A stretch of 64,000 nucleotides of DNA from Silene conica (Eukaryota > Streptophyta > Magnoliopsida > Caryophyllales > Caryophyllaceae): assembly GCA_029255685.2 (NCBI GenBank), contig CM055319.2:20177247-20241246 (forward strand). The letters are read 5' to 3'. A program made the position numbers and the translations under genes. The notes under the pieces were generated by a model. The model was not told where the DNA came from. It did no database searches and saw only the letters and a list, made by a program, of their open reading frames with translations. Shown here in pieces: positions 35,412-47,800 of this stretch. Position 1 is the first letter of the stretch. The number at the start of each line of letters is the position of its first letter.

Positions 35412-37902
35412 TTTTTAAAAAATTAATTTCTACGGTGAGAGAATCCGTTCCATTCGAATCGACAACAACAAGCTCCGACAACGAGGTAAATCCTCAAAGT
35501 TCCATCTACAACTCCTAATCTGAGACGAACACAAGTGAGTGATTTCATGCGCTACCGAATTAAAGTTCCTACTAATGAACGACCAAATAACAGATTCAAA
35601 ATCAAGACAGAACGTAAAAATATCCTCTAGAATTAAATGAAACTCACTGCGACCCGATACCCTATTCGAGAGTGCTTCATAAAGGGTTTCCAGTCGCTCT
35701 CCACCACGATCCTTGTACTCCCACACCACTTTGCTTCCTGAATTCCGAGTAGCACCGCTGCGACTTCCGCCATCCGAACCTCCATAAACTTCTCATATGT
35801 TCCCCTACCGCCCACAAAACCTCCCCCGAGATGCTACGACAGACCACACCCACTCCCGTCTCCTAACCTTCTTTGACCCCAGCATCTACATTAATTTTCG
35901 TGTAGCCCATCGCTGGTGTCGTCCAGCCATTCCGTATCCCCTGCCTCGTATCAGACTCCCCCGCGATTGCCTCTTCTTCCCGCAACTCTTTCATTGCCTC
36001 CTCAACCCGGCCTTGAACTCTTGAAATATCGATACTCCTCGTTTCGAACACCCACTTATTTCGTTCCTCCCACAAAGCCCAGCATCCCGTCATGAACACC
36101 TCCATATCGCCTTCCTCTATCTCTCCCCATACGTCTTCAACCCACTCCCTAACTCTCTTGTATCCTTGTATCCTTCGACCATTCGCATCTCCACTCTCAG
36201 TCGCTCCCACAGCCCCCTGGCCACCTCACATCCCCTAACAAAATGAAGGCACGTTTTGACTGCATTGTTACACATCGGACAGTTCGCTTCCATGGCCTGG
36301 ATTCGGGCTGCTAAGTTACCCTTCGTAGATATCGCGTCATTGCATAATGACCACATGAACATTTTGACGCGAGGTAGAACCTTAGCCGTCCAAATTTTCT
36401 TCCACAAGGCTTTGTCTTTCGTAGAGTCTTATGAACTCTTTTCCGTCCCTGCACCATTTGTCAGAGCCTAATACGCAGTCTTCACCGAGTATTCACCATC
36501 CCGCTCCAAGTCCCAAGTCCATGAATCCTCCGATTTTGTAGTGCTAATGCGCAGCCCGAGGATGCGCTCCTGTTCGAACGAGAGGAACAACTCCTGCAAT
36601 TTAGGTATGTTCCACTCACTTCCAGCTTCATCCCATAGCTCCGCCACCACCATGTTCTCACTCGTTGATCGTCTCGGTGAGAGTATCCGTCGCATTTGAG
36701 TATTTGGGATCCAAGGGTCAATCCAAACCTTTGTATTGAGCCCGTTTTTTACCCTTCTTCTCGCTCCCAACATCACTACATCCCAAGCTTCCAAAATACC
36801 CCTTCATGCGTAGCTCGGATTCATCCCTAGTCTCGCATTCGTAAACCCACCATCCGGAAAATATTTACCTCCCAGGACCCGAACCATAAGACTCGAGCAG
36901 TTAGTCATACACCGCCACGCTTACTTCCCCAGGAGAGCCTTATTGAACTTTTGAAAATCTCGATAACCGACACGCTTACTTCCCCAAGAGAGCCTTATTG
37001 AACTTTTGAAAATCTCGATAACCGAGACCTCCTTGGTCTTTCGGCTTACACAACTTCGACCGAGCCAACCATGGGATTTTACCTTTACCATTTGACGAAC
37101 CCCACCAGAAGCGAGAAACCATCGATCGAAGTTCGTCGCAAAAATTAGCCGGCAAATTGAAGACACTCATAGCATACGTCGGGATTGGTTGGGCAACCGC
37201 CTTTATCAATACTTCTCGATCCACCTTCGAAAATAGCTGGCCTCCCCATCCCTGCAACTTCTTGCTCAATTTTTTTCTAATGACACTCGCAAGGGGACCC
37301 TTCGAGTGACCTACAACAGTAGGTAGTCCCAAATATTGTTCCTGCATTTCCACCATTTGAACCCCTAGGCACTCCGAAACCGCATTTTTATCTCTCATTC
37401 TCGTACCTCGGCTAAAAGAGATCGTGGTCTTATCGAAATTGATGAGCTGTCCTGAGGCTTCTTCATAGCTCTTTAGAATACGCTTAAAGCAGCTAGCTTC
37501 CCGCACCGACGCTTTAGCGGAAAAAAATGTTTCCATCTGCAAAGAAAAGGTGGGAAACCATTGGTGCATTTGGTGCTATTTTTATCCCATGAGTCGCTTC
37601 AATTTCCACAACCCTCCGAACTAGGCTAGAGAGGACCTCCGCGCACAATATGAATAGATAGGGAGATAAAGGGTCTCCTTGACGTAATCCTCGCTTTGGT
37701 CTAAACTCAGCCGAGGGTCTCCCATTGCTTAACACCGAGAAACTGACCAAAGAGACACAATGCATAATTCGGTTCACCCACCCCGAATCAAAACCCATTC
37801 GCAGCAGGACACGTTCAAGGAAAAACCATTCCACTCTATCATAAGTTTAGACATATCTAATTTGAGAGCCATAACACCGTTTTTATTTCTCGAGTTCTTC
37901 AT
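35412..37902 (-). pseudogene. L1-type LINE ORF2 remnant (RT, zf-RVT, RNase H)
   Basis: Minus strand. From 37900 downward: reverse transcriptase (MALKLDMSK, RVEWFFLERVLLRMGF, FRPKRGLRQGDPLSPYLFIL), the catalytic box read as HLFFADGNIFF where FADD is expected, then a thumb-like region ending KALLGK, a zf-RVT stretch (KIWTAKVLPRVKMFMWSLC, CPMCNNAVKTCLHFVRGC), and an RNase H domain (INVDAGVKEG, VRMAEVAAVLLGIQEAKW, VESDW). The tail is an A-rich run on the minus strand at about 35410-35417. Multiple frameshifts and stops make it dead. The 5' half is missing because the gypsy LTR begins at 37903, mid-RT; it should continue beyond the window. Confidence 0.88.
36916..37024. repeat. 55-bp tandem duplication in the LINE
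   Basis: Two copies with period 55 (units start CACGCTTACTTCCCC at 36916 and 36971), differing at one base. It duplicates the YRDFQKFNKALLGK coding stretch. Confidence 0.9.
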
Positions 37903-38528
37903 TGTAATAAGCCGAAAAAAATATATATACTTTTTTTAATATTATAATGTATAATAATATACGACGAACATGTAGTATACCTTATACCAATAGGTCTTAT
38001 TTCAGACGAGAAATAGTTAGTCTTAAATAAGACATTTCGTACTTTATACTCCGTGTACCTCATTTACGAATTTATACAATTTAATATTTACCCTTATTAT
38101 AAATGAAATTGTTCAAGAGTACGTATTATAGTATAAAAGTAATTTAGTAAGATAAGTATAAAAAAAACTTACAAGTAAGAAAACAAATTCGTTTTGACTA
38201 CTAAGTAACTTACCATGTAAGCTTTGTTTTACACCGACCTTAATAGGCTATAAAAGCCATCTAGGTTTCTGACATTAGAAATCACAAAAAAAAAAGAGAA
38301 AAGAAGAACAAAGGTTAAACGAACACTAGATTAAATCATCCATTTTACCTACCTAATTAATAATAAGGTATGATTTCAGAACCCTTCGTCGATAAATGTA
38401 ATTATTTACCTTTATATATAGTGAAATAAGAGCTTAAAAATAAGCGGTTATTATCAATTCTATTGTTAATTTCGTCGTATGTTTGTTATACCGTCTCATG
38501 TTATATTTTCGTTCGTTATAATATAATA
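37903..38528 (+). repeat. Gypsy 5' LTR, first part
   Basis: 626 bp, same start as the 3' LTR at 63831. A TATA box (GGCTATAAAAGCC) lies near 38247-38259. It stops at the CTAG end of the Helitron. Confidence 0.85.
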
Positions 38529-38557
38529 CTAGTGTAACACCCGTGAAAAATCACGGG
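38529..38557 (-). terminator. Helitron 3' terminus: hairpin plus CTAG
   Basis: Hairpin CCCGTGA-TTTT-TCACGGG, then TGTTACA, then CTAG on the minus strand. In Helitrons this structure signals termination of rolling-circle strand transfer. Confidence 0.88.
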
Positions 38558-38859
38558 GTTGTGTACACTAATTTTTAAAGACACCGTCGGTATATTTATT
38601 TTAATATATAGCAATTCTGTTTATTCGGACGATTTATTTTTTAACGGGATGTTTGAATTTCAGATATATTAGGTGAAAAGATGAATTTTCTGGTGCACTA
38701 ATCTTCGAATAGCTATTAGTAATGATGATAATATTCGGAATACATATGATAAAATTAATAAATAAAGTATATAAGAAAAAAACAATAGACGACTACAAAA
38801 ATATTAAATAACAAATATAAATTAAATGGTTGTATTAAAATTATAACCCAACACGACAA

Positions 38860-41800
38860 TTACAGTTTCTCGAACACCTCCTTGTAAACAACATTTGTTG
38901 TTGTGTTAGTCATCCGTCCTTCTTCATCAAGAAGTAGCACTTTTAGACCTTTCTTACTGGTGACTCTAGATATGGCAACGTACAGTTGGCCGTGGGTAAA
39001 GACCGGTCTTGGAAGATAAAGTCCAACACGGGATAGAGACTGACCTTGGCTTTTGTTGATAGTCATAGCGAAACAAACCGCTAAAGGAAACTGTCTTCTT
39101 TCAAACTTAATTGGGAACCTGGTTTGATCGGAAGGAGTCAAGGTGATGCGGGGAATATAGACATTGCTTCCGATATGACTGCCAGAAATAACTGTTGCAC
39201 TAATGACGCGATTTCCTAGTTGCCTTACCTCCATTCGGGTGCCATTGCACAAACCATTTGCTTGGTCAATGTTTCTTAAAAGCATCACTATAGCTCCAAC
39301 TTTCAGTCTTAGGCTGTGGTTAGGCAAACCGGAACATCTGATAGAGTTAAGAAACTCTGTAGAGTAAAGTTCTCTGACCCCGCAATTAGTCTCTTCCTTG
39401 CTTATTTCATCAGAGCTTAAGTAAATTTTTTCTTCCTTTTGAATTTGATCCAAGACATAGTCGTTTACCTCCTCGACCACATCGTGGGTAGGTGCTAGTA
39501 CAGCTCTTTCAGTGAAATACAGGGGGTCACCTAAGTGATCTTTGAAGGATGGATAAGTGCTATCTACAATAGTAGATATTGGATCTACACCAGGATGAAT
39601 AAGTATATCTTCTGGTAACTCGATGGTTGCTACTCCATCATTTGACCCACCTGCTAAGCCATCCCCAACTTCGAGAATCCACTTTGAAAATTCTCGTATT
39701 TCATCAACATTTGACTGTGCACTTCCTACCTGAAGTCTCATATTTTTCGTGAGCTTCAAAACCTGAAATTTAAAGTATATGTGAAACGGTCAGAAATGTA
39801 CAACTAAATAAAAGTAAGTATTACATGTTAAATTTAGATAATTCTCGGGAGATTTTTTAAAAATAGGCTCTAACCTTGCAATATCTCCATAAAGGTGAGG
39901 AACAAATAGCAGCACCTACAATATCTTGCCTGCTTCCTTTAGGTATAACAGGCAAGACTTGTCGGAAATCACCTCCAAACACCACAACCTTCCCACCGAA
40001 TGGTTTTTCTGGGTCTCCTTCCGTTGAAGTTCTCATAATATCTCTCATGCTTCTATCAAGAGCTTCAAAACAATAACGATTGACCATAGGTGCCTCGTCC
40101 CATATTATCAGTTTTGCTCTTGTTAACAGTCCAGCCAAATCGGTTCCTGGTCGTATTCCATGACATATGGAATTTTCATCGACATTGATAGGTATACTTA
40201 GTCGTGCATGGGCTGTCCGCCCTCCTGGAAGAAGGATAGCTGCAATGCCACTTGAAGCAACCGCTATAACGATCTCACCTTTGGACCTTAGTCCAGCACA
40301 TAAGGTTTTCCATAGGAAGGTCTTACCGGTTCCACCATACCCATAAACGAAGTAAACACCTCCTTGACCACAATTCACAGAGCTCATGATTTTTCTGTAA
40401 ATTGATTTCTGTTCGTCGGTCATTGAAGAAGTGAATACTTCATGTTGCCTACTCAAATCATCCCTATCATAAGATAACTCATCTGCCAAGAGCCTATTCG
40501 AGCTCGTAGCAAGGATGTCAACGTCTGGATATGGCATGTTGTCGAACTTACGCAATGAACTGCCATTTCTTTGCAACCATGATTCAATCTCGGAAAGTGC
40601 GTACTGTTGCAGTTGCTCTTCTGTGAGTTGGAGATCTGTGTACACGAAAAGTGAACAAATATCAATATATGAATGATAATGTCGTTAAGATGAGTTTAAT
40701 AAAAGTCTTTATAAAAAAAAAAAGATTGATGAATAACCTGGGTTACGGAGTTCATTTCGTCTTCTGTATAAGATATCGTCTGACAATAACTTCCACGTCT
40801 CTTCCCACACCAACTCAGGCTTCACCAAGCTATTTGTGAGCAAAAGAGTTGCGAAAAGGTTCCTAAGATAGAACCCAGTCCCCCAGAAACTTGCTTCTTT
40901 AATGGCATCAATATACTCTTTATCATCACCAAGTAAGCCTAGAGCGTAGCAGGCCTCTTTGAAAGTGGAGTTAGTGACACCATTTACAGTACGAATGTCC
41001 TCATATGATTTAGGGCCTTTAACAAAGTTCAGTAGGGTTCTCAAATAGTACCTCTCACCACCATTTGGAGACATGTGATACATTCGGCCAAGAGTAAATC
41101 CTTTGTGCCTTGGAGTCCATACCCTTTCTCTTTGTTTCCACACATATTTTTGAGGAAACTCCGAATAGGTTAGATCTCTACCATCAGATTTTAAATTATT
41201 ATACTCCAACCAAGCGGTGAACTTTGTTCTACCACCGGAAGACCTCTCAACCACTTCGTCGATTGGATCTTCATCATGGAAAATAACATTTTGCTCATTA
41301 GGTAGGTGATAATATAACCTTAAAACAGGGGGGGTCCTATAGTGAATAGGAAATGCGAAGATTCTCCAAACAGCTTCACACGGTGAAATGTAACGGCAGT
41401 CGTAGTATTGCTGGATTTGATCAACCTGATTTGGGTCTTGACTACCTATTAAAAAAGATAAAGATAAAAATAAGAAAATATGTGATATAATTTCTAAAAA
41501 TACTAAGTGAAACAAAATGAAACAGAAGTCAATTGTATATAATTTAGTACCATGGTTGGTGCGAGTTGCACTAACAGTGACACGGTCATATCCTTTATTA
41601 ATATACTTGAATAAGTACTTGATGGACCTCGCTTGATTGCACCATTCGACATTTATGTGAGCACGATATTTCAACAACAGATCTGCATTGTATGGAACAA
41701 CATATCCGTTGTGAATTCGTTTACCATTTTTATCAATTGTTCTTCCATTGTTCCTTCTCATATAAACTGGATAACCGTCACCATCTACAGCAGTTCTCTC

Positions 41801-44800
41801 GTTAAACTTCTTTGGAAATTTTCTAGAGCAAATACCATCAATCATGCACGGTGAATCTGGGTTAAGTTCTCCACATGGACCATGAATCATACAGTCTTTC
41901 ACTGCCGCATAAAGTGCCGGGTTTTCAAGTGGGTCTGGGATTTCTGCACTTATAATACGGTCAACATCGACGGCTTCAGGGAACTTGTCATCCCTTTGTA
42001 AAAATAACAAAATATGAGCATGAGGAAGGCCACGTTTTTGGAATTCAATAGTATAAACAACTGAAAAGAAAAACGTAAGAAAACATAAGTCAGTATTATA
42101 TAGAGTTAATTAATCGCATTAGAAAAATGATTATAGATTATAGATGATGGTTTCGAACGTAATATAACTGGGATGATAAGTTGACCTGCTCTTGTCCGTC
42201 CAAAAATATGTAGTTCTCTGAAGTCTCTCATGAGCTCATATAGTTTCAACTTAAATACTCGACTGACTATATCAGGTCTGTCCTCCGGCCGTATTCCTCT
42301 TTTTTGAACAAACCTAGATATTTCAGGCCATTTTGGGTTGCATGTGAAGGTAATAAACAGGTCAGGATACCCACACCACCTGCAAATGGTCATTGTATCT
42401 TGATATGTTTCTCGCATGTAACTCTTACCACCAACGAAAGACGAAGGGACAATGAAACGAACACCAGCGGTTGACGGGTCGGTTTGTCCTAATGCGGCAG
42501 CATTTGCTAAATTCTTGAAATTTTCGGAGCGCAACTTTGGTTGGTTGAAACGGATATACTTCAGACGATCAGACTCTATCATGGTGCAACCATCAGCAAT
42601 GAATTGTTGAAATGCTTTACCTGAAAATTAGATTTATTTAGGACAGTGTTTTTTTTTTTTTTTACAGAAGTAATATACTCAAATTAGGGAATTGAAAAAA
42701 TGTTCTTACAATAAATAGTTTTCCTCACAATAAATTAAAATTTTGTATTTGTATTAAAAATTAAATTAGGGATCAAGTAATTAACCTGCCATCAAAATAG
42801 TTGGATATTCCTTGTCTAGTGATCTGTCTTGAATTCGAAAAGCAAACCACTCCCTCAAGGTTAACTTATCCCGAGCGTTTTGGTTGTTACTTGTGGATGT
42901 TTGTGTAGGCTTACTATGAGGAATCCCTAGTCTATGACCGTCCTCTCCGTGTGGAAAGAGAATAGGGTACTGCAAGGCTAAATAAGAAGCATGTAGCTCT
43001 GATATACGTTGTAATCTCCCAGATCGTTCCTCTACCACAATGTCCCTACTATCAACTGTGTTCTCCATATCTCCGACAATTAGGGCAGCAACCTCTGAGA
43101 CGGTGGGTAAATTATATGTTCTGCCATCTGTATGACGTGCACTAATGAGCCGCAACCTCACCTCACCTTCAGGTCGTTGGTGTATCCGATCTCTAGCCAT
43201 TCTAAACGATTTTACCAAAACATTGTGACGATCAAGCATTTGTTTCAAATCCGTCATTAGACCATCATCAAATTGAATACTGCTAACAGAACTGCGTAAA
43301 AAATTGTTATGGGTTAATATTTTTAACTGAAAAATAATTAGCTGAAATTTATAAAGCTTCGCTGAAAAAAATAAGGTCAAACCTTAACGCATTCTTTCTA
43401 TGCCTCAACTCCTCCTCTGTGTCGTAAATATAAAGTTGACAAAATTTTGGTGGTGCATCATTATTAGGTAATAAGCTTCCAATTAGATGTGTATTTTCCC
43501 CACCAATTCTGAATGTGTAGGGACCCCTTCCTCGGTTCACCGAGTGATCAATTTTGCCACCCATAGATGTAAACGTGAACATGTTATTGTATTGACGAAT
43601 GTTTTCAATAAAATGTTTACTCTTGGGATGCTTACGCATCAGAAGATCACAAAGCAGTTTAGGAGGTTTTTTGATGAAGGGGAGCTCTACAATTCCATCT
43701 TTGCAACACATACTAAAAGAGGGCACAACGGGCTTGCTATCCATGCGATTCCTTTCACCGTACCACAGCTGAGCACCACACTTTGTGCAATTGTAAATAG
43801 GGTCTCCGATATCATCGTAACCTTCAAAGTCTGATAAGAAATAGCGCAATAATGTTTATAATAATATAAAAATAGTATGGAATGAAAGTTTTAATTGATG
43901 AACATCACTAATATTACCTTGAATGTTATCATCAACAATTGTTATACGATTATTTGATTCGTATGTTTCATATGCTGATGAAAGATCCCTTGCTATTTCT
44001 CGGATCATATTTTGTCTTTGAATATTCCGTTGTAGTGAATTGGTCTCGGTTGTTTCTCTTTCACTTTCCATAACCTGTTGCCCATTAACATCTAGGAAAC
44101 AAAGGAACAAAAATTTACATTTTTAGTAGTATACATGGTAGATGGTTTTTATTCATCTAAAAAAATGTACCCATATTAATTATGTACTGAGTTTTTTATT
44201 TAATGTGAATAAAAAAAAATAAAAATGTTTTGACCAAATTACCAAGAGTGATCGTGCTGAATGAAGTGGTGGGTGTTGAGCTGGATTGCTTTTTCTCAAT
44301 CCTACTATGAGATACCATAAGCTTCCTCTTACGCCTTGCTAACTTAGATGCCTCCTGCATTTGGGTTAAGGCACTATTCTGTCCCGTGACAACTTGGACA
44401 CTTTCATTAGATCTTTTCAGGGACAATTTATCTTTCCGCTGTTTCCTAGATGTTTGTGCAGTGAGGTACTCGTTTACACCTTTTTCCAACTGAAAATCTA
44501 TAATATATTTCCATCATAAATAGTTTGATTATAAATAATTAGTACAACAGTTGTATGTCAAGTTTTTGTTAAAAAGGGGAGAGGAAAATAACCATTCCAA
44601 TAATTGCTTATAGAGGCTGCCATCAGTTTGCTTTTCGCATGATCTGGAACAGATTCAAGAGATTGTGTACAGTAAATTACTTTGACATCTTTGACTATTA
44701 AATAAATATTGAATCTCACACATATAACATAAAAACATTAATGTGAAAATATGTTTTGCAAGATTAAAAGAGATCCTTGAATTGACAGACGTACCAGAAT

Positions 44801-47800
44801 GATGTTGATACAGTGCTGATTTACCCTTGTTCGGTTGAACTGGTGATTTAATTTGTATATTTGGAGGTGGTTGTAAAGCTTGAGTAAAAATAGTTGGAGA
44901 TAAACATTTAATTAGTTAATGTGTAACATGACATCAATATTTGGGCGTGGTTTGAAAGTAAGAATAATATAAATCAGATATAACTAATGTTGGTTTACCA
45001 GTGGTAGGTCGGGATGATGATGGCAGTTGAATGTGTGGATTTGGTTGAAAAGCTTGAGAAAAATCAATCACTGATTCAGAAAATCGTGTAGACTATAACA
45101 GTATGTATAGGAGGAAATAATGAAGCAGGTTAAATAAATAGACGCAACGTATCAGATTGATGTTGATAAATAAGTAAAAATGTCAGATAATGAAGTCTTT
45201 TGCAAGCTGTTTTTTTCGCATGTATACATAATAATATTTTATTACACCAATCAATTTGTGTGAGGAACATACCACTCTGAGATGGATATAACGTTGTTTT
45301 ACCAGTTGTAGGTCGGAGTGATGATGACACTTGAGTATATGGAGTTGGTTGAAAAGGTTGCGAAAAATCAATCACTGCAACATAAAATCGCGTGGAATAA
45401 AAAAGTAGTTTATGAAGAAAATAATTAAGCTAATTAAATAAACCAAAGCCACATACCAGATTGATGTTGATACAAAGGTGCTTTACCCTTATTTTGTGGA
45501 GTTGATGTTTGTCTTCGAATCACATTAGGTGTTTGAAGTACTTGCGTAAAATAGAGCAATAAGACATCAATTAAGGTGCAGACTAATATAATTAATAATG
45601 TGACATGATTAGGTCTTTTACAATCTGTTCTTCTCACGTGTATACATCATTTCTTTTATCAAAACCAAAAACATTAATTTGAGAGACATATCATTTTGAG
45701 ATGGATACAATGTTGTTTTACCATTAGTAGGTGGAGATGATGTTGGCAGTTGAATGTCTGTACATGGTTGAAAAGGTTGCGAAAAATCAATCACTGCAAC
45801 AAAAACCCGTGAGGAGTAAAACGATATGAATATGAGGAAAATAATTAGGTTATTTAAGTAAACCGAATCCACGTTCATGTCGATGTTGATATTGAATTAA
45901 GTTTTATATATTATAAAACTAAAAATGTAATTAATTTAAGATATTTAAATTCAGTCATTTATAACATATAAATTTATATACTTAAAAGCTTAAAATTTAA
46001 CTAAAAAGTAAATAGATAATTTAAGATATTTAACATAAAAAAAATATAAAAACAATTATAGTTTTATATATTACAAAACTGGGAATAATATAAAAATCGA
46101 ATGTAATAAATCATTTAAAAATTAATGTGTAATTAAATCGAAAAAATCATTTGTTTATGATTTTTTAATTATGATTAAATTATAGACTAATTAAATATAC
46201 AACATTCAATTAAGTTAACGGCCCAATGGCCGAATCAATGATATTACTGGGCTAAAATTATCGAATAAAATGGCCGAAATAAAATGTTTAGACGAAGCCC
46301 ATATAAACGGACCGTATTTTTCACTATTAAACTGGGCTAGAATTCTCGAATAAAATGGCCCAAATGACGGAACAATGGGTATATAAAACTGGGCTAACTA
46401 CTCGAATAAATTAGCCCGCCAATCTGTTTGTAATGGCCCAAATGACGAAACTGGGCTAATTACCTTCAATAAAATGGCCCATGCAATTTGTAATATTTTC
46501 AGTTTTAAAACCCTAAATCACCCCCCATATATATATTCCCCTCAACCCGACATACTAACCTAAAGCTCATTCATTTTATTCCACACCGCCCCTCTCTCTA
46601 AAATCCTCCCCTTCATCTCTCTAAAACAATTAAATTAAACCTTCTATTTCTCTTAATAATTCGAAAACCTAGTCAGAAATTTTACAATGTTCATGTTCAG
46701 ACTCAAATCCTACAAAGTAATATTCACAAAATATAGTAGTTCTTAAAATCAACTTATCAAAATGTAATAAACTAAAATTTATGAACATATGACATATTAT
46801 AATATTCATACTTCATTAGTTTAAAGTAGAAATTTACAAATGATTAGTAAATGTGAAATATTATCAAATTTGATCCCTAACTTAAAAATTTGAAGGAGCG
46901 GTTTTTTTATATTTGCAATATTGATCTTCGGCCATTACGGTGGTGCTTTCCGGGTAATCTAAACATTTGCATGTTGATTTTATATTACGATTTGTTGATT
47001 TTTTATATTTAGATTTGTTGATTTTTATGTCGATTATTAACAGATTTATTGGTTTGTATGTAGTTTTACTTAGATTTATACATTTGCATTTTTTTTAATT
47101 GGATTTATTTGTTTATAAATAGTAGATCTAAACATTTGTGTTAATAATTTTCATATTTTAACATAACTAAGATGTAAATCGTGTTAATAATTTAGTAAAT
47201 TCTTTTGCATGTCGGTTTGAAGGAGATTAATTGATTTTTATGTCGTTTTACTTTGATCTATTTTTTTGCATGTTGTTCTCATTGGATTTATTTGGTTATA
47301 AATATTAGATCTAAAAATTTGTGTTAATAACTGAGTATTTTGACCTAAATAAGTTGTAAATTGTGTTAATAATTTAGTAAATTCGTTTGCATGTCGGTTT
47401 GAAGGAGTTTAATTGAACTTGTATGTCGTTTATTTAGATTTGTTGATTTTTACGTCAATTAGTAGGAGATTTACTGATTTGTATGTCGTTTTACTTAGAT
47501 CTATTCATTTGCATGTTGTTTTAATTGGATTTATTTGTTTATAAAGAGTAGATCTGAACATTTGTGTTAATAATTGAGTATTTTAACATAACTAAGTGTT
47601 AAATCGTGTTAATAATTTAGTAAATTCATTTGCATGTCGGTTTGAAGGAGATTAATTGATTTTTATGTCGTTCTACTTTGATATATTTATTTGCATGTTG
47701 TTCTATTTTGATTTATTTGTTTATAAAAAATAGATCTAAAGATTTGGTTATCTTTTTTTGCTGCATGTTCTTTTCATCAATTTTCGAAATGAGGAACACC

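Noticed and set aside
37903-38528. Solo LTR of the gypsy family
   Set aside because: It ends at a Helitron terminus rather than at a TTACA end with a target duplication, and the rest of the LTR is found at 57610-58375.
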